From positions 17,501 to 81,500 of the forward strand of contig JAJTUQ010000009.1 of NCBI GenBank assembly GCA_021399445.1: DNA of 64,000 nt. The letters are read 5' to 3'. Under the pieces are notes generated by a model. The model saw nothing but the letters and a program-made list of their open reading frames with translations, was not told the origin of the DNA and did not search any database. Below are positions 23,601 through 33,239 of the stretch, piece by piece. A program made the translations under genes and the position numbers. Origin of the DNA: Xylogone sp. PMI_703 (taxonomy: Eukaryota; Ascomycota; Leotiomycetes). Position 1 is the first letter of the stretch. Each line of letters opens with the position of its first letter.

Positions 23601-23734
23601 TCAACTCAATTGATTTACAGCATATCTGCATTTCATAGTAACTATCCTAAGCTTTGTAAAGTTATTCTCCTGCCCTTTACCTTCATCTATCATTTGAGTG
23701 ATAGATAACCCCATACCCTAGTAGGAACGTTACA
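23601..23734 (+). mobile_element. LTR family A, 3' part (split)
   Basis: Contains CAATTGATTTACAGCATA and CATTTCATAGTAAC, shared with 29640-29670 and the complement of 62290-62330, and ends CTAGTAGGAACGTTACA (compare GGAATGTTACA at the 62.2-kb copy). The MULE transposase resumes at 23735. Confidence 0.75.
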
Positions 23735-24530
23735 TCCTTTAAGCATAGAAGGCCTTATTAGATTCCCTTACTCTAAAAGCCTTCACATCAAATCTCATTA
23801 AATTTCATGCCTTTCCCGATAAAGTAGTTTAATATACAGAGAATATATAGTTAGCTTTATAAAAGGAAAAGCTAATTTAGTATTAGATTAATTAACAATT
23901 ACACTTTAAAATACTTATTATATTACTTATTAAAAGTTGTCATAATACTCGAAAATGGAGATCTCAAAGATATGTATAACCGTTTAATAGACTCTTAATA
24001 AGCATAACAAAAAAAGCATCAAAGTGATTAAAGTTCAAAAGCAACTTCATTAAAAACACAACTTAAATAACTCTCTTTTTACTGTAATCAGAGGCTATGT
24101 CTATAACTTTACATTTGTCAAATATTAATTAAACAAACTAAGCTTCTTAAAGATAAAAGTAATGCTTTATCAGAGTGTAATTATACAATCAAATATTCTA
24201 TGGGTCTTCCTTATTATCATATTATATAAAGAAGACAAAAAGATGGTAGAGTGATTCTACCTGAGGATATACATATTCACTAGTATTATACTAAACCAAA
24301 AGAAATTACTCCTTTGCCATTTAACATTCAAGAACCTTCTTAATCCGCAAGCAGTAAGAAGCAAAGGAAAACCTAAAAGAGCTTTTAATAAGAGGCCAGA
24401 TATCAAGCTCTAGTACAGTTTCTAATACTAAACGTTTACTTTCAGCTTTTGAATTACCGAGTAGTTGAGCTCCACCAACTATTGAAAGCTCAGCTTTGAG
24501 CATATTGCCTTATCCTAAAATTACAGAGAG
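23735..24530 (+). pseudogene. MULE transposase, C-terminal half, RIP-mutated
   Basis: Resumes exactly after the LTR: KALLDSLTLKAFTSNL, then GDLKDMYNRLIDS-stop, a C-terminal SWIM-like region ending in GLPYYHII-stop-RR (Cys to Tyr and Trp to stop changes), LPEDIHIH-stop-YYTKP, a KPKRAFNKRPDIK block and TVSNTKRLLSAFELPSS-stop-APPTIE. Nearly all stops fit TGG to TAG/TGA/TAA or CAA/CAG to TAA/TAG. 24530-24892 is the element's 3' untranslated AT-rich part. Confidence 0.9.
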
Positions 24531-25264
24531 AGAGTTATATATTATGAGGTTTGGCCGTATAGCTAGTAGGATAAGATTACAGCGAATTAAAAGCCTCAAA
24601 GTTGATTCATATGAGCCTAAGACAACATAAGAGTGGGTTATTAACGTGGTATCTCATCAATATATCATACAGATTCTATAGAGAACACAGCTAAGACACC
24701 AGGGCTAAGTCGCAAAAAACTCAAGGTTGTATAAAAGTATTAATATAACTTCAATATTACCGTTTTAGGTACAGAGGTAATACGAATAATTTAAGTGGCT
24801 GGATAATTAATTGCATTGTTAAATCTCTTTGTACCATATTAATTTGTATGTATACATAAGATGAAATTATGTGTACGTTGTGGTCCGATATCAGTCTTGG
24901 CAAGTGGATTTAACAAAGTGGCCAAGTGGATTTAGCAATAGCCTTCTTTTACTGTCTGCAGGATCTGACGTAGAAGGACAGTCCGCATCTGTCTAAGTAT
25001 ACAGACACGATTGGACAGAATAGTGTGGGAGAACGCCTCTCATACGTAATGCCATAACTCTTCCGGTATGTCGATTTATATCACGGTGCTTTAGATACAG
25101 CTATTATGCAACGCTTTTCAAGTAAAATAAGCTAACATAGCATATATCAAATTCTGGACCTAAGTATTAGAAACAACTAAGAGCTTTTCAGACCTCCAGC
25201 GCGGCCGGCTCCACAAAGTCGGACGTTTCCTTATGCTTGTAGCTTAACCCAAACCATTCCTAAT

Positions 25265-26087
25265 TCAGTTATCCTTCACTGCTGTCGAGTTAATGATTGT
25301 GGCCACAACGTCTGATAGCTCAAGCAATGATACCTAGGAGCACACGTGAGTAGTTAGGATCCAAATGAATAATCAACTTACTCTAACTAGCTCCTCCGCT
25401 GACACTCCAGGGAGTTCACGATCCCCAATGGCATCATGAACAACAGATATATCGAAACCTAGTTCTGCACCAGCTCTCGCAGTTGCTGAGATACAGTTGT
25501 GGGCCTACAGGATAAAGTGTTAAACCTGGCACGATCGTTTAAATAAGTATCTCACCATGTAGCCTATATGATAAAGTTAGAGAATACCCAATTTATATCA
25601 CTACAGGCACTCACCAACAAGGACTAGTTTGCTCTTTCCAATTTCTCTAAGCTTCTCAAGAAAAGGTGTATCGGTGAAAACACTAGCATGAGACTTGTAT
25701 ATAACCTAGAGAAATTAGTGACAAAAGACTAGAGTGTGGTAAACTTACAGGCTCTGTGCTGAGAGGCTTTAACTCGTCGACTATCTCTGCCAAAGGTGTA
25801 TTTTTGGTATAGATCGGTGTAGGTGGAGGAAATTCATGAACTACATGGATCACATGACCCCCTGCATTGCGATACCTTTCTAGAAGGGAATAGATGACCT
25901 TTAATGACGTATTGATATTATTTACTCTGAGTGTGCCATTCAAGTATCTAAACTGTTAGCAAGAGAATAAGGTATGTTTAACAGCACCTTACTCATTTTG
26001 AGCGTCGATAATTACAAGAACACTATCATGTAGACTTGGGATTGACGGTGGGAGACCCAGGATAGAACGTATAGTTCGTGGCGGCAT
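25265..26087 (-). CDS. Isochorismatase-like cysteine hydrolase
   Basis: Six exons join without stops: 26087-25993, 25947-25749, 25705-25615, 25563-25556, 25504-25382, 25333-25265, encoding 194 residues. All introns are GT-AG; exon 4 is a micro-exon of only 8 nt (GCTACATG). The catalytic triad of the family is present: Asp28 ([10 protein letters not shown]), Lys102 ([10 protein letters not shown]), Cys135 ([12 protein letters not shown]). The length and fold-defining strands match small isochorismatase-family hydrolases, which act on isochorismate, nicotinamide or related amides and include fungal effectors that lower host salicylate. The substrate cannot be told. No signal peptide. It lies just outside the MULE (24952-25264 is its short 3' flank) and shows no RIP signature. 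Confidence 0.92.
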
Positions 26088-26789
26088 TTTTAATTACAAG
26101 GGACGTCTTAATATGTTTCTCGTCCTTTCCTGACAACTACCGGTAATGCATTTCACCTAAGGTACAATGGTCCCTACTTAAGCTGAATGGCCGTCCCGAG
26201 TGGGAGTTACGTCATTTAACTCTAAGTATAACTTATAACAATCCATACCAATACAGATCTGGCTTAAACAATCCATACCCATACAGCCCTAGTATTGCAA
26301 TACAGTATTGTTGGAAACACAGCTGCAGAGATGTCCGCCCCAGTAATCTTCCAATTAAATGAAATTTATTTACAGAATAGCAGATTAGGTTAGCAATGGT
26401 TTGATTATATTATCAGGAGTACTGTAAACCTATGACAGATTTAATGGCTCAACTATAGCACTACTTTAATCGGCAATTGCCCTCCTTGCATGAGTAGTAA
26501 TTGTAGCACTGCTTCTATAGGCAATTGCCCTTCTCGGATAAGCGGTAATTGCGGCCCAACTTCATGCCGAGCGGCACAGCCCATTCTCAGCTCCATTGCA
26601 GCCGCGATCCCAGCAGCAAGCGCTGATATCTAATCACGGCTACGTGAGATCACACTATATACAGAGATGTAAAGAACGGATGTTTGCCTTTGTCAAGTTT
26701 TTTTATATTTATACTGATATCTTTTATTTCGCTTCATTTATATAAGAACTCGCATTAAATCGGCTACAACGCACACTAAATCGATCACA
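26088..26789. other. Intergenic, no gene seen
   Basis: Upstream of both the isochorismatase gene (leftward) and the signal-peptide exon (rightward). Two short tandem echoes occur, AACAATCCATACC (26240, 26270) and GGCAATTGCCCT (26470-26530). A TATATAAG box at 26739-26747 probably serves the next exon. Confidence 0.5.
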
Positions 26790-26848
26790 ATGAAGGTCCT
26801 TGGAATTGTATTCGCGATGCTTGTTGCATCGGTTGCAGCAGCACCTCA
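26790..26848 (+). pseudogene. Orphan first exon of a small secreted protein
   Basis: ATG at 26790 in good context (CACAATGAAG) gives a classic signal peptide (MKVLGIVFAMLVASVAAAP) and runs into a donor GTAAGT at 26849. TATATAAG lies 43-51 bp upstream. The downstream DNA becomes SINE-like repeat from 26990, and I cannot find a second exon that continues the protein. It reads as a secreted-protein gene whose remainder was replaced by repeats. Confidence 0.6.
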
Positions 26849-26989
26849 GTAAGTTTAGCTGAAAACTTAGGTACTACTTTATAGAGAAACATACTAATGG
26901 TTGTATAGAGTAAGTATTGATGGTTATTGTCATTTATAATTATTACAGTGCGAGTCTTGTATAGCGTAAGTATTGATACTACCATCAGT

Positions 26990-27153
26990 TTGTCAGAGGT
27001 TATGGCGCAATGGTTAGGCAAGCACGTATACAATTACTATGGAAGAGAGCCTATGATAGTTGCAATGATCAATGAACTCCACAACAAGTGGGGTCATTTA
27101 ATATATACAGGCAAATATGAAAAGCTTATATCACGTGTGTATGCCTACGTATC
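26990..27153 (+). repeat. SINE-like repeat, copy 1
   Basis: Starts TGTCAGAGGTTATGGCGCA-ATGGTTAGGC. The TGGCGCARTGG part resembles a tRNA A box. It matches the complement of 62470-62637 over its whole length, with few differences. An apparent reading frame across it is conserved in both copies but has no known domain. No B box is evident, so SINE status is inferred. Confidence 0.55.
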
Positions 27154-27250
27154 TGTCAGAGGTTATGGCGCAGTGGTTAGGCTACTCCACATATAAATTG
27201 TATGGTACAGAGACTCTATTCGTTGCTAGTCTTGATGATGTACTGTACAT
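27154..27250 (+). repeat. SINE-like repeat, subfamily 2
   Basis: Same head (TGTCAGAGGTTATGGCGCAG) as copy 1 and directly after it, but a different body (CTACTCCACATATAAATTG...ACAGAGACTCTATTCG) that matches the complement of 60621-60718. Confidence 0.55.
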
Positions 27251-27353
27251 AGGGGTAAACCGGTAAAACTCTTCTCTTTTACCGACCGTTAGCTTCTACA
27301 GCTATGATTGGCCAGCGCCAATTACGTAAGCAATATCTCTGACAGTAACGTTA

Positions 27354-27782
27354 ACGTAATTCCCTGTCCACCCGTACACCCAGTCCACCCGTACACTGAA
27401 ATTTACCGCAAAATCCAGCAAAATCACCCCCCCAGCAAATTCAATAACCACACATAAAATATAGCTAAAATTTCGGATTTAGTCTTTTTGGATGTTATAT
27501 AACAAATCTACAAATTTATATATAATTAGTATTATTAGATTATATAGTATAATAAATTAATTTTAATTTTAAAGTCCTAAATCATATTTAAGGATATTAT
27601 AAATCTTTAACGAACAAAAAGACCAAATATTTAAAATTAGATGAAAATAATATATCATTCTTCAAAATATCAGGCTATAAGATCTCATGGTTATTGAGTT
27701 ATCTGGGGATGATTTTGCTGGATTTTGCGGTAAATTTCAGTGTACGGGTGGACTGGGTGTACGGGTGGACAGGGAATTACGT
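27354..27782. mobile_element. Pogo-type MITE, 429 bp
   Basis: Essentially perfect ~70-bp terminal inverted repeats beginning ACGTAATTCCCTGTCCACCC, flanked by the TA dinucleotide on both sides (27352-27353, 27783-27784), as for Tc1/mariner-pogo elements. The interior is AT-rich and non-coding. The ACGTAATTCCC terminus is shared with the decayed pogo element at 53434 and MITEs at 61.5-62.1 kb. Confidence 0.9.
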
Positions 27783-28358
27783 TAGTTACGCTAACTTAGC
27801 TTAACCAAGTCTACCGCAAGCTAGTAATCAGCAAGAATACTACGGCAGAGCCGAACAGCGACAGCCAATGCCCCAGTTACCTTGGATTCGGAGGATTGCG
27901 CAGGCGCTAATCTAGTGGCTGTTGTCTCCGTCAAGTGAGTTAGACGTCCACGACAGTCATGCCGGCGTATGGAGGACAGCTGCATTACAACACGGCACGA
28001 GTACTATAACCATGGAGAAGTCATGGGGACCAGAGCGGCGAGGTGGCGACATAGTGGGATGGTTGCCACTATTCTTCATTCTTTGTTTGGACTATCCGAA
28101 CGGTAAGACAGACTACACGGGCCTCATCCATTGACTGCGTAATAACTGTGTTACTAAGTAACATTACCTAACCCCACACGGCAGCCTTCAATATACAGTC
28201 CCTTCGGACTTGGTGGCCCCGTCAGATTAGAATTACGTTATCTCTTGTGCTCTCTTTCTTACATACATACGTAAATACGTTATATATGCGCGACCCCCTT
28301 ATTTCTTTTTTCCTTCTCGTTGGTAGTTCTAAGCCAAAAGAACAAAAAGACTAAGACA

Positions 28359-29126
28359 ATGGCTTCTATCATCAACCCACGCGATATGAGCAGATGGAGA
28401 GAAGAGCTTCTCGAACCGGACATCCACTTCCCTAGTGAATCGCGCGAGTACCGGCGCGCACGCAATGAGCTGTTAGAAAAAGAAGCAGAGCTTCGCAACC
28501 TGAATGAACTCGTTGCTGCTCAGCGCCGGGCGCTTCCTCCGGGCGGCCGTATCCCGGAGGACTACATCTTCGAGTCCGCAGTTGATGGAAGTAAAGTGAA
28601 GCTTTCGGAATTATTCTCTCCGGGCAAGAACTCTCTCGTCATCTACAACATGATGTTCCCCCGTTGGCCGGAGGACCACAGGGCAGCTGTTCCCGGAGGT
28701 GAGACGTCGAAGCTGCCACTGGCCGAACAGCCCTGTCCATCCTGCACATCTGTCGTCGATGGACTGGAAGGGGCCGCTTTCCATCTAGCCGCCCGCACCA
28801 ATCTCGTCGTCGTCGCAAAAACTAGCCCACAACGACTGGGTACTTACGCAAAGGAGCGTGGTTGGCGCAATCTACGACTGTTGTCCTCCCGGAACAATGC
28901 ATTCAATCGTGACTACCACTCGGAGGGCCCGGAGGGTGTGCAGCGAGCTATTTTGCACGTCTTTACACGTGAAAAAGAAGAGATCCGCCATCACTGGACG
29001 AGCGAGATGACCTTTAAGCGCGGTGACACGAGCTCAGTTGACCCAGTCTGGCCGATTTTTGGCGTTCTGGATTTGATATTAGAGGGCCGGGGAGACCTTG
29101 CTGCGTATCCCAACTTGCAGTATTAA
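28359..29126 (+). CDS. DUF899 family thioredoxin-like protein
   Basis: Intron-less frame of 255 residues. The start at 28359 (ACAATGG context) is preferred over upstream in-frame codons because homology-like sequence begins there. Visible family features are an N-terminal helical segment (EYRRARNELLEKEAELR...), the LSELF..GK.SLVIYNMMF strand resembling the AhpC/TSA fold, a CPSC motif at about 129-132 (EQPCPSCTSVVDGL) where a peroxiredoxin-like redox site would sit, SPQRLGTYAKERGW, and a C-terminal DPVWPIFGVLDL. The biochemical role of DUF899 is not established; a redox function is inferred from the fold and the CxxC. Codon use and lack of stops indicate a functional gene in otherwise repeat-rich DNA. 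Confidence 0.88.
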   Translation: MASIINPRDMSRWREELLEPDIHFPSESREYRRARNELLEKEAELRNLNELVAAQRRALPPGGRIPEDYIFESAVDGSKVKLSELFSPGKNSLVIYNMMFPRWPEDHRAAVPGGETSKLPLAEQPCPSCTSVVDGLEGAAFHLAARTNLVVVAKTSPQRLGTYAKERGWRNLRLLSSRNNAFNRDYHSEGPEGVQRAILHVFTREKEEIRHHWTSEMTFKRGDTSSVDPVWPIFGVLDLILEGRGDLAAYPNLQY

Positions 29127-29316
29127 CTAGGGAAATTTTAGAAGGTTTAGGTTGTAATTATAATTACCAAACCCTCCTTCAGAAACTTATCTCTATGATT
29201 TATCGCACTCGTGGTCTCAGCACAGATAGCAATGCCCGAATGGTTACCATTCTGTATCTTCGTCTCTTAATGTGAATTTATGTTAAATATTACGATAATA
29301 TACGTATAATTATAAG

Positions 29317-29490
29317 GTAAATCCCTGTCCACTGGGTCTTTTTACCCACCTGAATGTTCAACACTAAATATTCAACTATAAACAACGTCAAATCAAGTTT
29401 ATCTAATTATTAGCTAAATTAGAGTATCTATTTATTTATGACTCTCAACTTCATAGCCTAAACACTTTAGTGGCTGTCGTAGTGGTTATT
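29317..29490. mobile_element. Pogo element end, fragment
   Basis: Starts with a terminal-repeat-like AAATCCCTGTCCACTGGGT, then aligns with 53500-53610 of the decayed pogo element, including TTATTAGCTAAATTAG and the antisense of the zinc-knuckle region ending the transposase. It is cut by the LTR at 29493. Confidence 0.7.
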
Positions 29491-29492
29491 AC

Positions 29493-29744
29493 TGTCACGA
29501 CCCCACCTGGTGGCCTCTGGCGTCGGTGCCAGAAACCAAGGACCAGTTAGCCGTCCTGTAAATTACTCAATATACCAAAGACCTCTATATAAGCCACAAT
29601 AGTTTACAGTAGATAGGAGCCTCGTGCTCAGTTCAATTGATTTACAGCATATCTGCATTTCATAGTAACTTGATTCTACACAGAAGTTTCACTTGCTCCC
29701 TTTACCTCCAAGCCTATTATTTGAGTAATAGCAGAACCCCAACA
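29493..29744 (+). mobile_element. Solo LTR, family A (252 bp)
   Basis: TGTCACGACCCC...CCCCAACA. It shares GTAGATAGGAGCCTCGTGCT, CAATTGATTTACAGCATA and a terminal TTTGAGTAATAG block with the split copy at 20.6/23.7 kb and the copy at 62.2 kb. No clear target duplication. Confidence 0.8.
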
Positions 29745-29817
29745 TAGATACATCACAATTACAAAGAATCATTAGATGTTGAAGGATTAGTAACCCTTCT
29801 TGTATTTCGCCTTATAA

Positions 29818-30054
29818 TGTGGAAGTGATAGCGTGAGCGTAACAATAACGCGGGCCGGAGTGTGCAGGAATAGAGCTATACGATCGGGGACGCACAGAAC
29901 AACGTAAACAACAAATCATAAGGCTAAAGAACGAACTACTCTCCTTGGTAGAGTATGAAAAGGTTGTTTTGTGTCTAGCTAGAACCTCCTGCCGGTTTAT
30001 ACTAGCTCGGCTCGGAATTACTATTATGATTACATGCCATGTTTCCCTACCACA
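29818..30054 (+). mobile_element. Solo LTR, family B (237 bp)
   Basis: TGTGG...CCACA with a 4-bp duplication ATAA (29814-29817 and 30055-30058). Inverted relative to the equally long copy at 2707-2943. Confidence 0.78.
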
Positions 30055-30228
30055 ATAACACTTGACTAAACTAATGCCTGAGCCTCTTGTTTTAGTCAAT
30101 GAGCTTATATGAACTATACACTGTTTAGTTCTTTATATTTTTATTGTATTATAGCATTTATAGATCTTATTTCCTTGATCTCTTTTGCTAAAAATATAAC
30201 ATTATGTATTGTTGATTTATAACTCTTA

Positions 30229-30710
30229 TGTTACGATTCCTGGTCCCTGGGACACAAGTACGGATATACTTCGCAGGCCGTATGGGTTAAGATAGGTGGC
30301 GAGTAATACCGAGTAATCACTTCGTAACGATATCAAGTATAGTTCTCACTTGCATATATTGAGTTGAGCACGAACCTCCTATCTATTGAAGAAACTATCT
30401 ACTTATATAATAAATGTGTTTTTCCTTCGGATCGTGGATCGCAACGCTCCACGCTCCGTCCCGTGACCTAACCGCTAGTAGCCTTGTGCTGGTGATTCCG
30501 TATTACTAGGTTTCTCCTAAGCGTTTTCTACTATCACTACTCTACTGGTAGAGATCTCCCCACAGGTTTCTTCTAATCCCTTCGTACTGGTCGACCGCTG
30601 AAATCCGATGCTCATTAGTCGTCTCATTCTTTACTGTTATAAAGTTCGTGCCAACTTGCGCTAGTACAATTCTACTGGTAGATTTCGGCTGTCAACCTTG
30701 GGTCGTGACA
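30229..30710 (-). mobile_element. Solo LTR, family A-related (482 bp)
   Basis: Begins TGTTACGATTCCTGG and ends CCTTGGGTCGTGACA, i.e. inverted TGTYACGA termini. Internally TTGAGTTGAGCACGAACCTC and CTATCTACTTATAT match the reverse orientation of family A. Possible imperfect duplication TCTTA/TCTTT. Followed by a (TTCTTTA)n microsatellite at 30711-30741; no gene to 31052. Confidence 0.65.
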
Positions 30711-31052
30711 TCTTTATTCTTTATTCTTTATTCTTTATTCCTATCTATGCGTGAGCACCTATCCCATGCCCAACTTAACCCGGCGTAAGATTACGTTATT
30801 AAGTATGAATCGATCCTAAACTGAATCGATTCAGCTTGTGATCATCAAAATGTTAGAAACCTATATCCTTAGTCCTGTGTTTCGAAATCTGACAGTAACC
30901 TGGTTCGCTTGAGTTCCAGACTTCGAATTCCTGTTTCCGTCCAATATAAATGCGTGACGGACTGCAAGATTATCACTTTGCCTCTTGGGTTGTGTTCCAG
31001 TACAGTGAATTCGAACACTCGATGCAGTTACTCTACTCACTGAATGAGTATC

Positions 31053-32930
31053 TCAAGTCTCTCTTTCGCTCACCCACATCGGCAGCCCATCCTTCGGCTT
31101 AGCGGTAGTAACAAGAACCTGATATGCGCGTTCACCCACCCCTACACAGTGCTTATACACTTCCTCTTTCTTCCCCAATCTTCGATCCAGCTCCTCATAC
31201 GCAGCCTTAAAGTCAAATCGCCTCAATGTAAGCGACAGGCCAACGCGGGACTCTAGCATTGCCAGCTCTTGCCCGATACAATCGCGTGGGCCTTTTTCAA
31301 ACGGCCTGTATGCGTTCTTAGGTATAGGGGGAAAGGGCGATTTATCGGGGAGGAAGCGATGTGGGATAAAGGAATCTGGGGAGGGAAAAAATTCCGGGTC
31401 GCGCATGGTGATACTATTGGCCACCCATATCACCGCGCCCGATGTAGGGTAGCTTTTCCCATCTTTTCCAATTAATTGCGATCTAGAAAGTTAGCCTTGG
31501 ATACCTTTGGAGAGTGATCTGGAAGTTTTCACACCCTTTTGGACCCATTCTAATGGTGCTTGCTGTGGGATACAGCCTCAAAATCTCTCGAATAACTGCA
31601 GTGGTAAGCGGGAGCGTGTTGGCGAGATTTGGGTCTTCCTTGAGTCGCTTTGCAGTTACCTCAGGATCGGATCCAAAAACATCTGCATGTTCCGCTCGAA
31701 CTTCTTCAAGAATCTTGGGGTGGCGAGATAGCTCGTAGAATGCATACTAAATAGTGCGATGTTGGTAACTGGAGACAGCACTTGATATAGATGTCTAGAC
31801 TACAGAACTTACTGCCAGAACAGATGAAGTGGTATCATGACCCGCAAAAATGAAGGTTTTAATACTGTGAGGTATTAGCTTGGTGAACGTCTTAACTTTC
31901 CGAGAGGGCATTAACTGTCCCGCATGAGTTCCAGAAAATCGTTAGTCGCATGATCTAATGGTTTTCCTCCTTTCTTCAAGTAGTTATTCATGGCAATATC
32001 GAAAATAGCATTCGAATTTGTGGCATGTTCTGGGGACGCAGCAAGCTCTGATCATTTCTCCCGGAGAATCTTGGTGAGACTACTATTTGCGAGTGCCTCG
32101 TAATACCTCAATTTTAGAATCCTCCACAAATTAAGTCGCTCAATGGAAAAATCAAATAAAGGCCGCACAAGCCGACTTGCCTCAATGAGATTTGTAACCG
32201 TTGCATTTGAACTGTTTTGTGAATTGAATCTTATTCCAAGAAGTGCTTGGCCAATGACATCAACTGTCAAGTCCGCGACAAAAGACTCCAAGCTTCTCAC
32301 AAAGCCGCCGGCTGCCGCCGAAGCAGAGAGACGGAAGGCGAAAACTTGAGCCTCATCCACCATCATAGGAACCATTGACAAAAGATTCGCTTGCGAGAAT
32401 CCGGGGTTGAACATTGTGCGAAGCTCTTTCCAATGAGCGCCTTCCTGTACGACAATACCCCTCTTCCCAATTGCACGTCCGAAGCCTCTGTTCAGGGCAG
32501 GGTGCTTGGGGTAAGAGCTGATTTGTGTGACCTGAGCTGCCAATTCTGGAGAGCTAACAACTAGCAATGCTTCACGTTGGATTGGATAAGCATCAACATA
32601 GAACAAACCGGGGCCACGAAGATTGTATACGTCAGCGACGTGGTTCATAAGGATCTGGTTGTGGGCATCCGGAGGAAACTTAGGGGTTTCCTTAGCCAGG
32701 GTTGGCATATGACCGAAGAGAAGGCTATGGGGCATTCCTGGCTGCATTTAGTCCATTAATTAGTTAGACACACCAGCCATGAGAGTGAAAACTTTGCTGC
32801 AAACCAGACTACGCATCAACTTTCGCCGCTGTGCAAGCTCGACGATCATTGTTAAGAACCAGGAACCGAAGATAGCAAGAGTAGAGTATCTGACAGTTGA
32901 AGTGCCATCTCGCAGGTTGAGCGTCCATTC
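31053..32930 (-). pseudogene. Cytochrome P450, disrupted
   Basis: All P450 landmarks occur in order on the minus strand: an N-terminal hydrophobic segment (STLAIFGSWFLTMIVELA) joined by a good intron (32804-32742) to PGMPHSLLFGHMPTL; the C-helix region EGAHWKELRTMFNPGFS; the I-helix FAGHDTTSS (about 31840); the K-helix EILR with TLPLTTAVIREILRLYP; PHRFLPDK; and the heme loop PFEKGPRDCIGQELA (Cys about 31283). Problems: an in-frame TGA at 32053 inside the region before the I-helix, and between FLELMRDS and KTFIFAG near 31920 neither the open frame nor an intron restores continuity. Introns near 31805-31745 and 31502-31490 look usable. I read it as a recently broken membrane-bound monooxygenase. 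The start is uncertain. Confidence 0.8.
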
Positions 32931-33239
32931 GTGAGATGTTGCGAGCAGCACCGCTGGAATGGATAAGGAGCGATAAGTTGTCCTTGTACCGACGAGAAAC
33001 AAAAGGAGCAGAAGGATAAAGCTGTGAGAGAGGGCGAAAGATTGATCAAATACCAGTATTCTAAACATTTGATGCATTGGATCTCTGCTGCACTTGTGTG
33101 CATATGGGAGTAATTCATGGAGTGATTTGAAAGCCCCGAATCTCTCGCGCACAAATTGAAGACATATATGATCCGAGTTAAGTGTCCATTTCCAGAGGGT
33201 CTCCATGGCGGCTGACAAAAGGTAATTCTTCACCGACTA

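Larger units (their letters stand above)
19234..24943 (+). mobile_element. MULE DNA transposon containing nested insertions
   Basis: Left end GGCCATTGCTAAATCCACTT at 19234 and right end GGATTTAGCAATAGCC ending at 24943 are inverted repeats (GGCYATTGCTAAATCC; the right side carries a second AAGTGGATTTA copy). An 8-bp target duplication TTCTTTTA flanks the element (19226-19233 and 24944-24951), as expected for Mutator-like elements. Inside are the two halves of a MULE transposase in the same orientation, separated at 20.61-23.73 kb by an LTR, a second LTR and a LINE. Without the insertions the element would be about 2.6 kb. The MULE-derived parts are strikingly AT-rich with RIP-type stops; the inserted DNA is much less so. 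Confidence 0.92.

Noticed and set aside
23508..23631. Start of the LINE reading frame as native N-terminus
   Set aside because: This part is LTR B/A sequence; the LINE begins at 23507, inside its target duplication.
26990..27040. Functional tRNA gene
   Set aside because: An A-box-like string exists but no B box, anticodon arm or acceptor pairing can be formed.
30711..30741. (TTCTTTA)n run as telomere-like repeat
   Set aside because: Only about four units and not a known fungal telomere unit (TTAGGG); an ordinary microsatellite.
31269..31738. Plus-strand frames inside the P450 region
   Set aside because: They are antisense to the heme-loop and K-helix exons.
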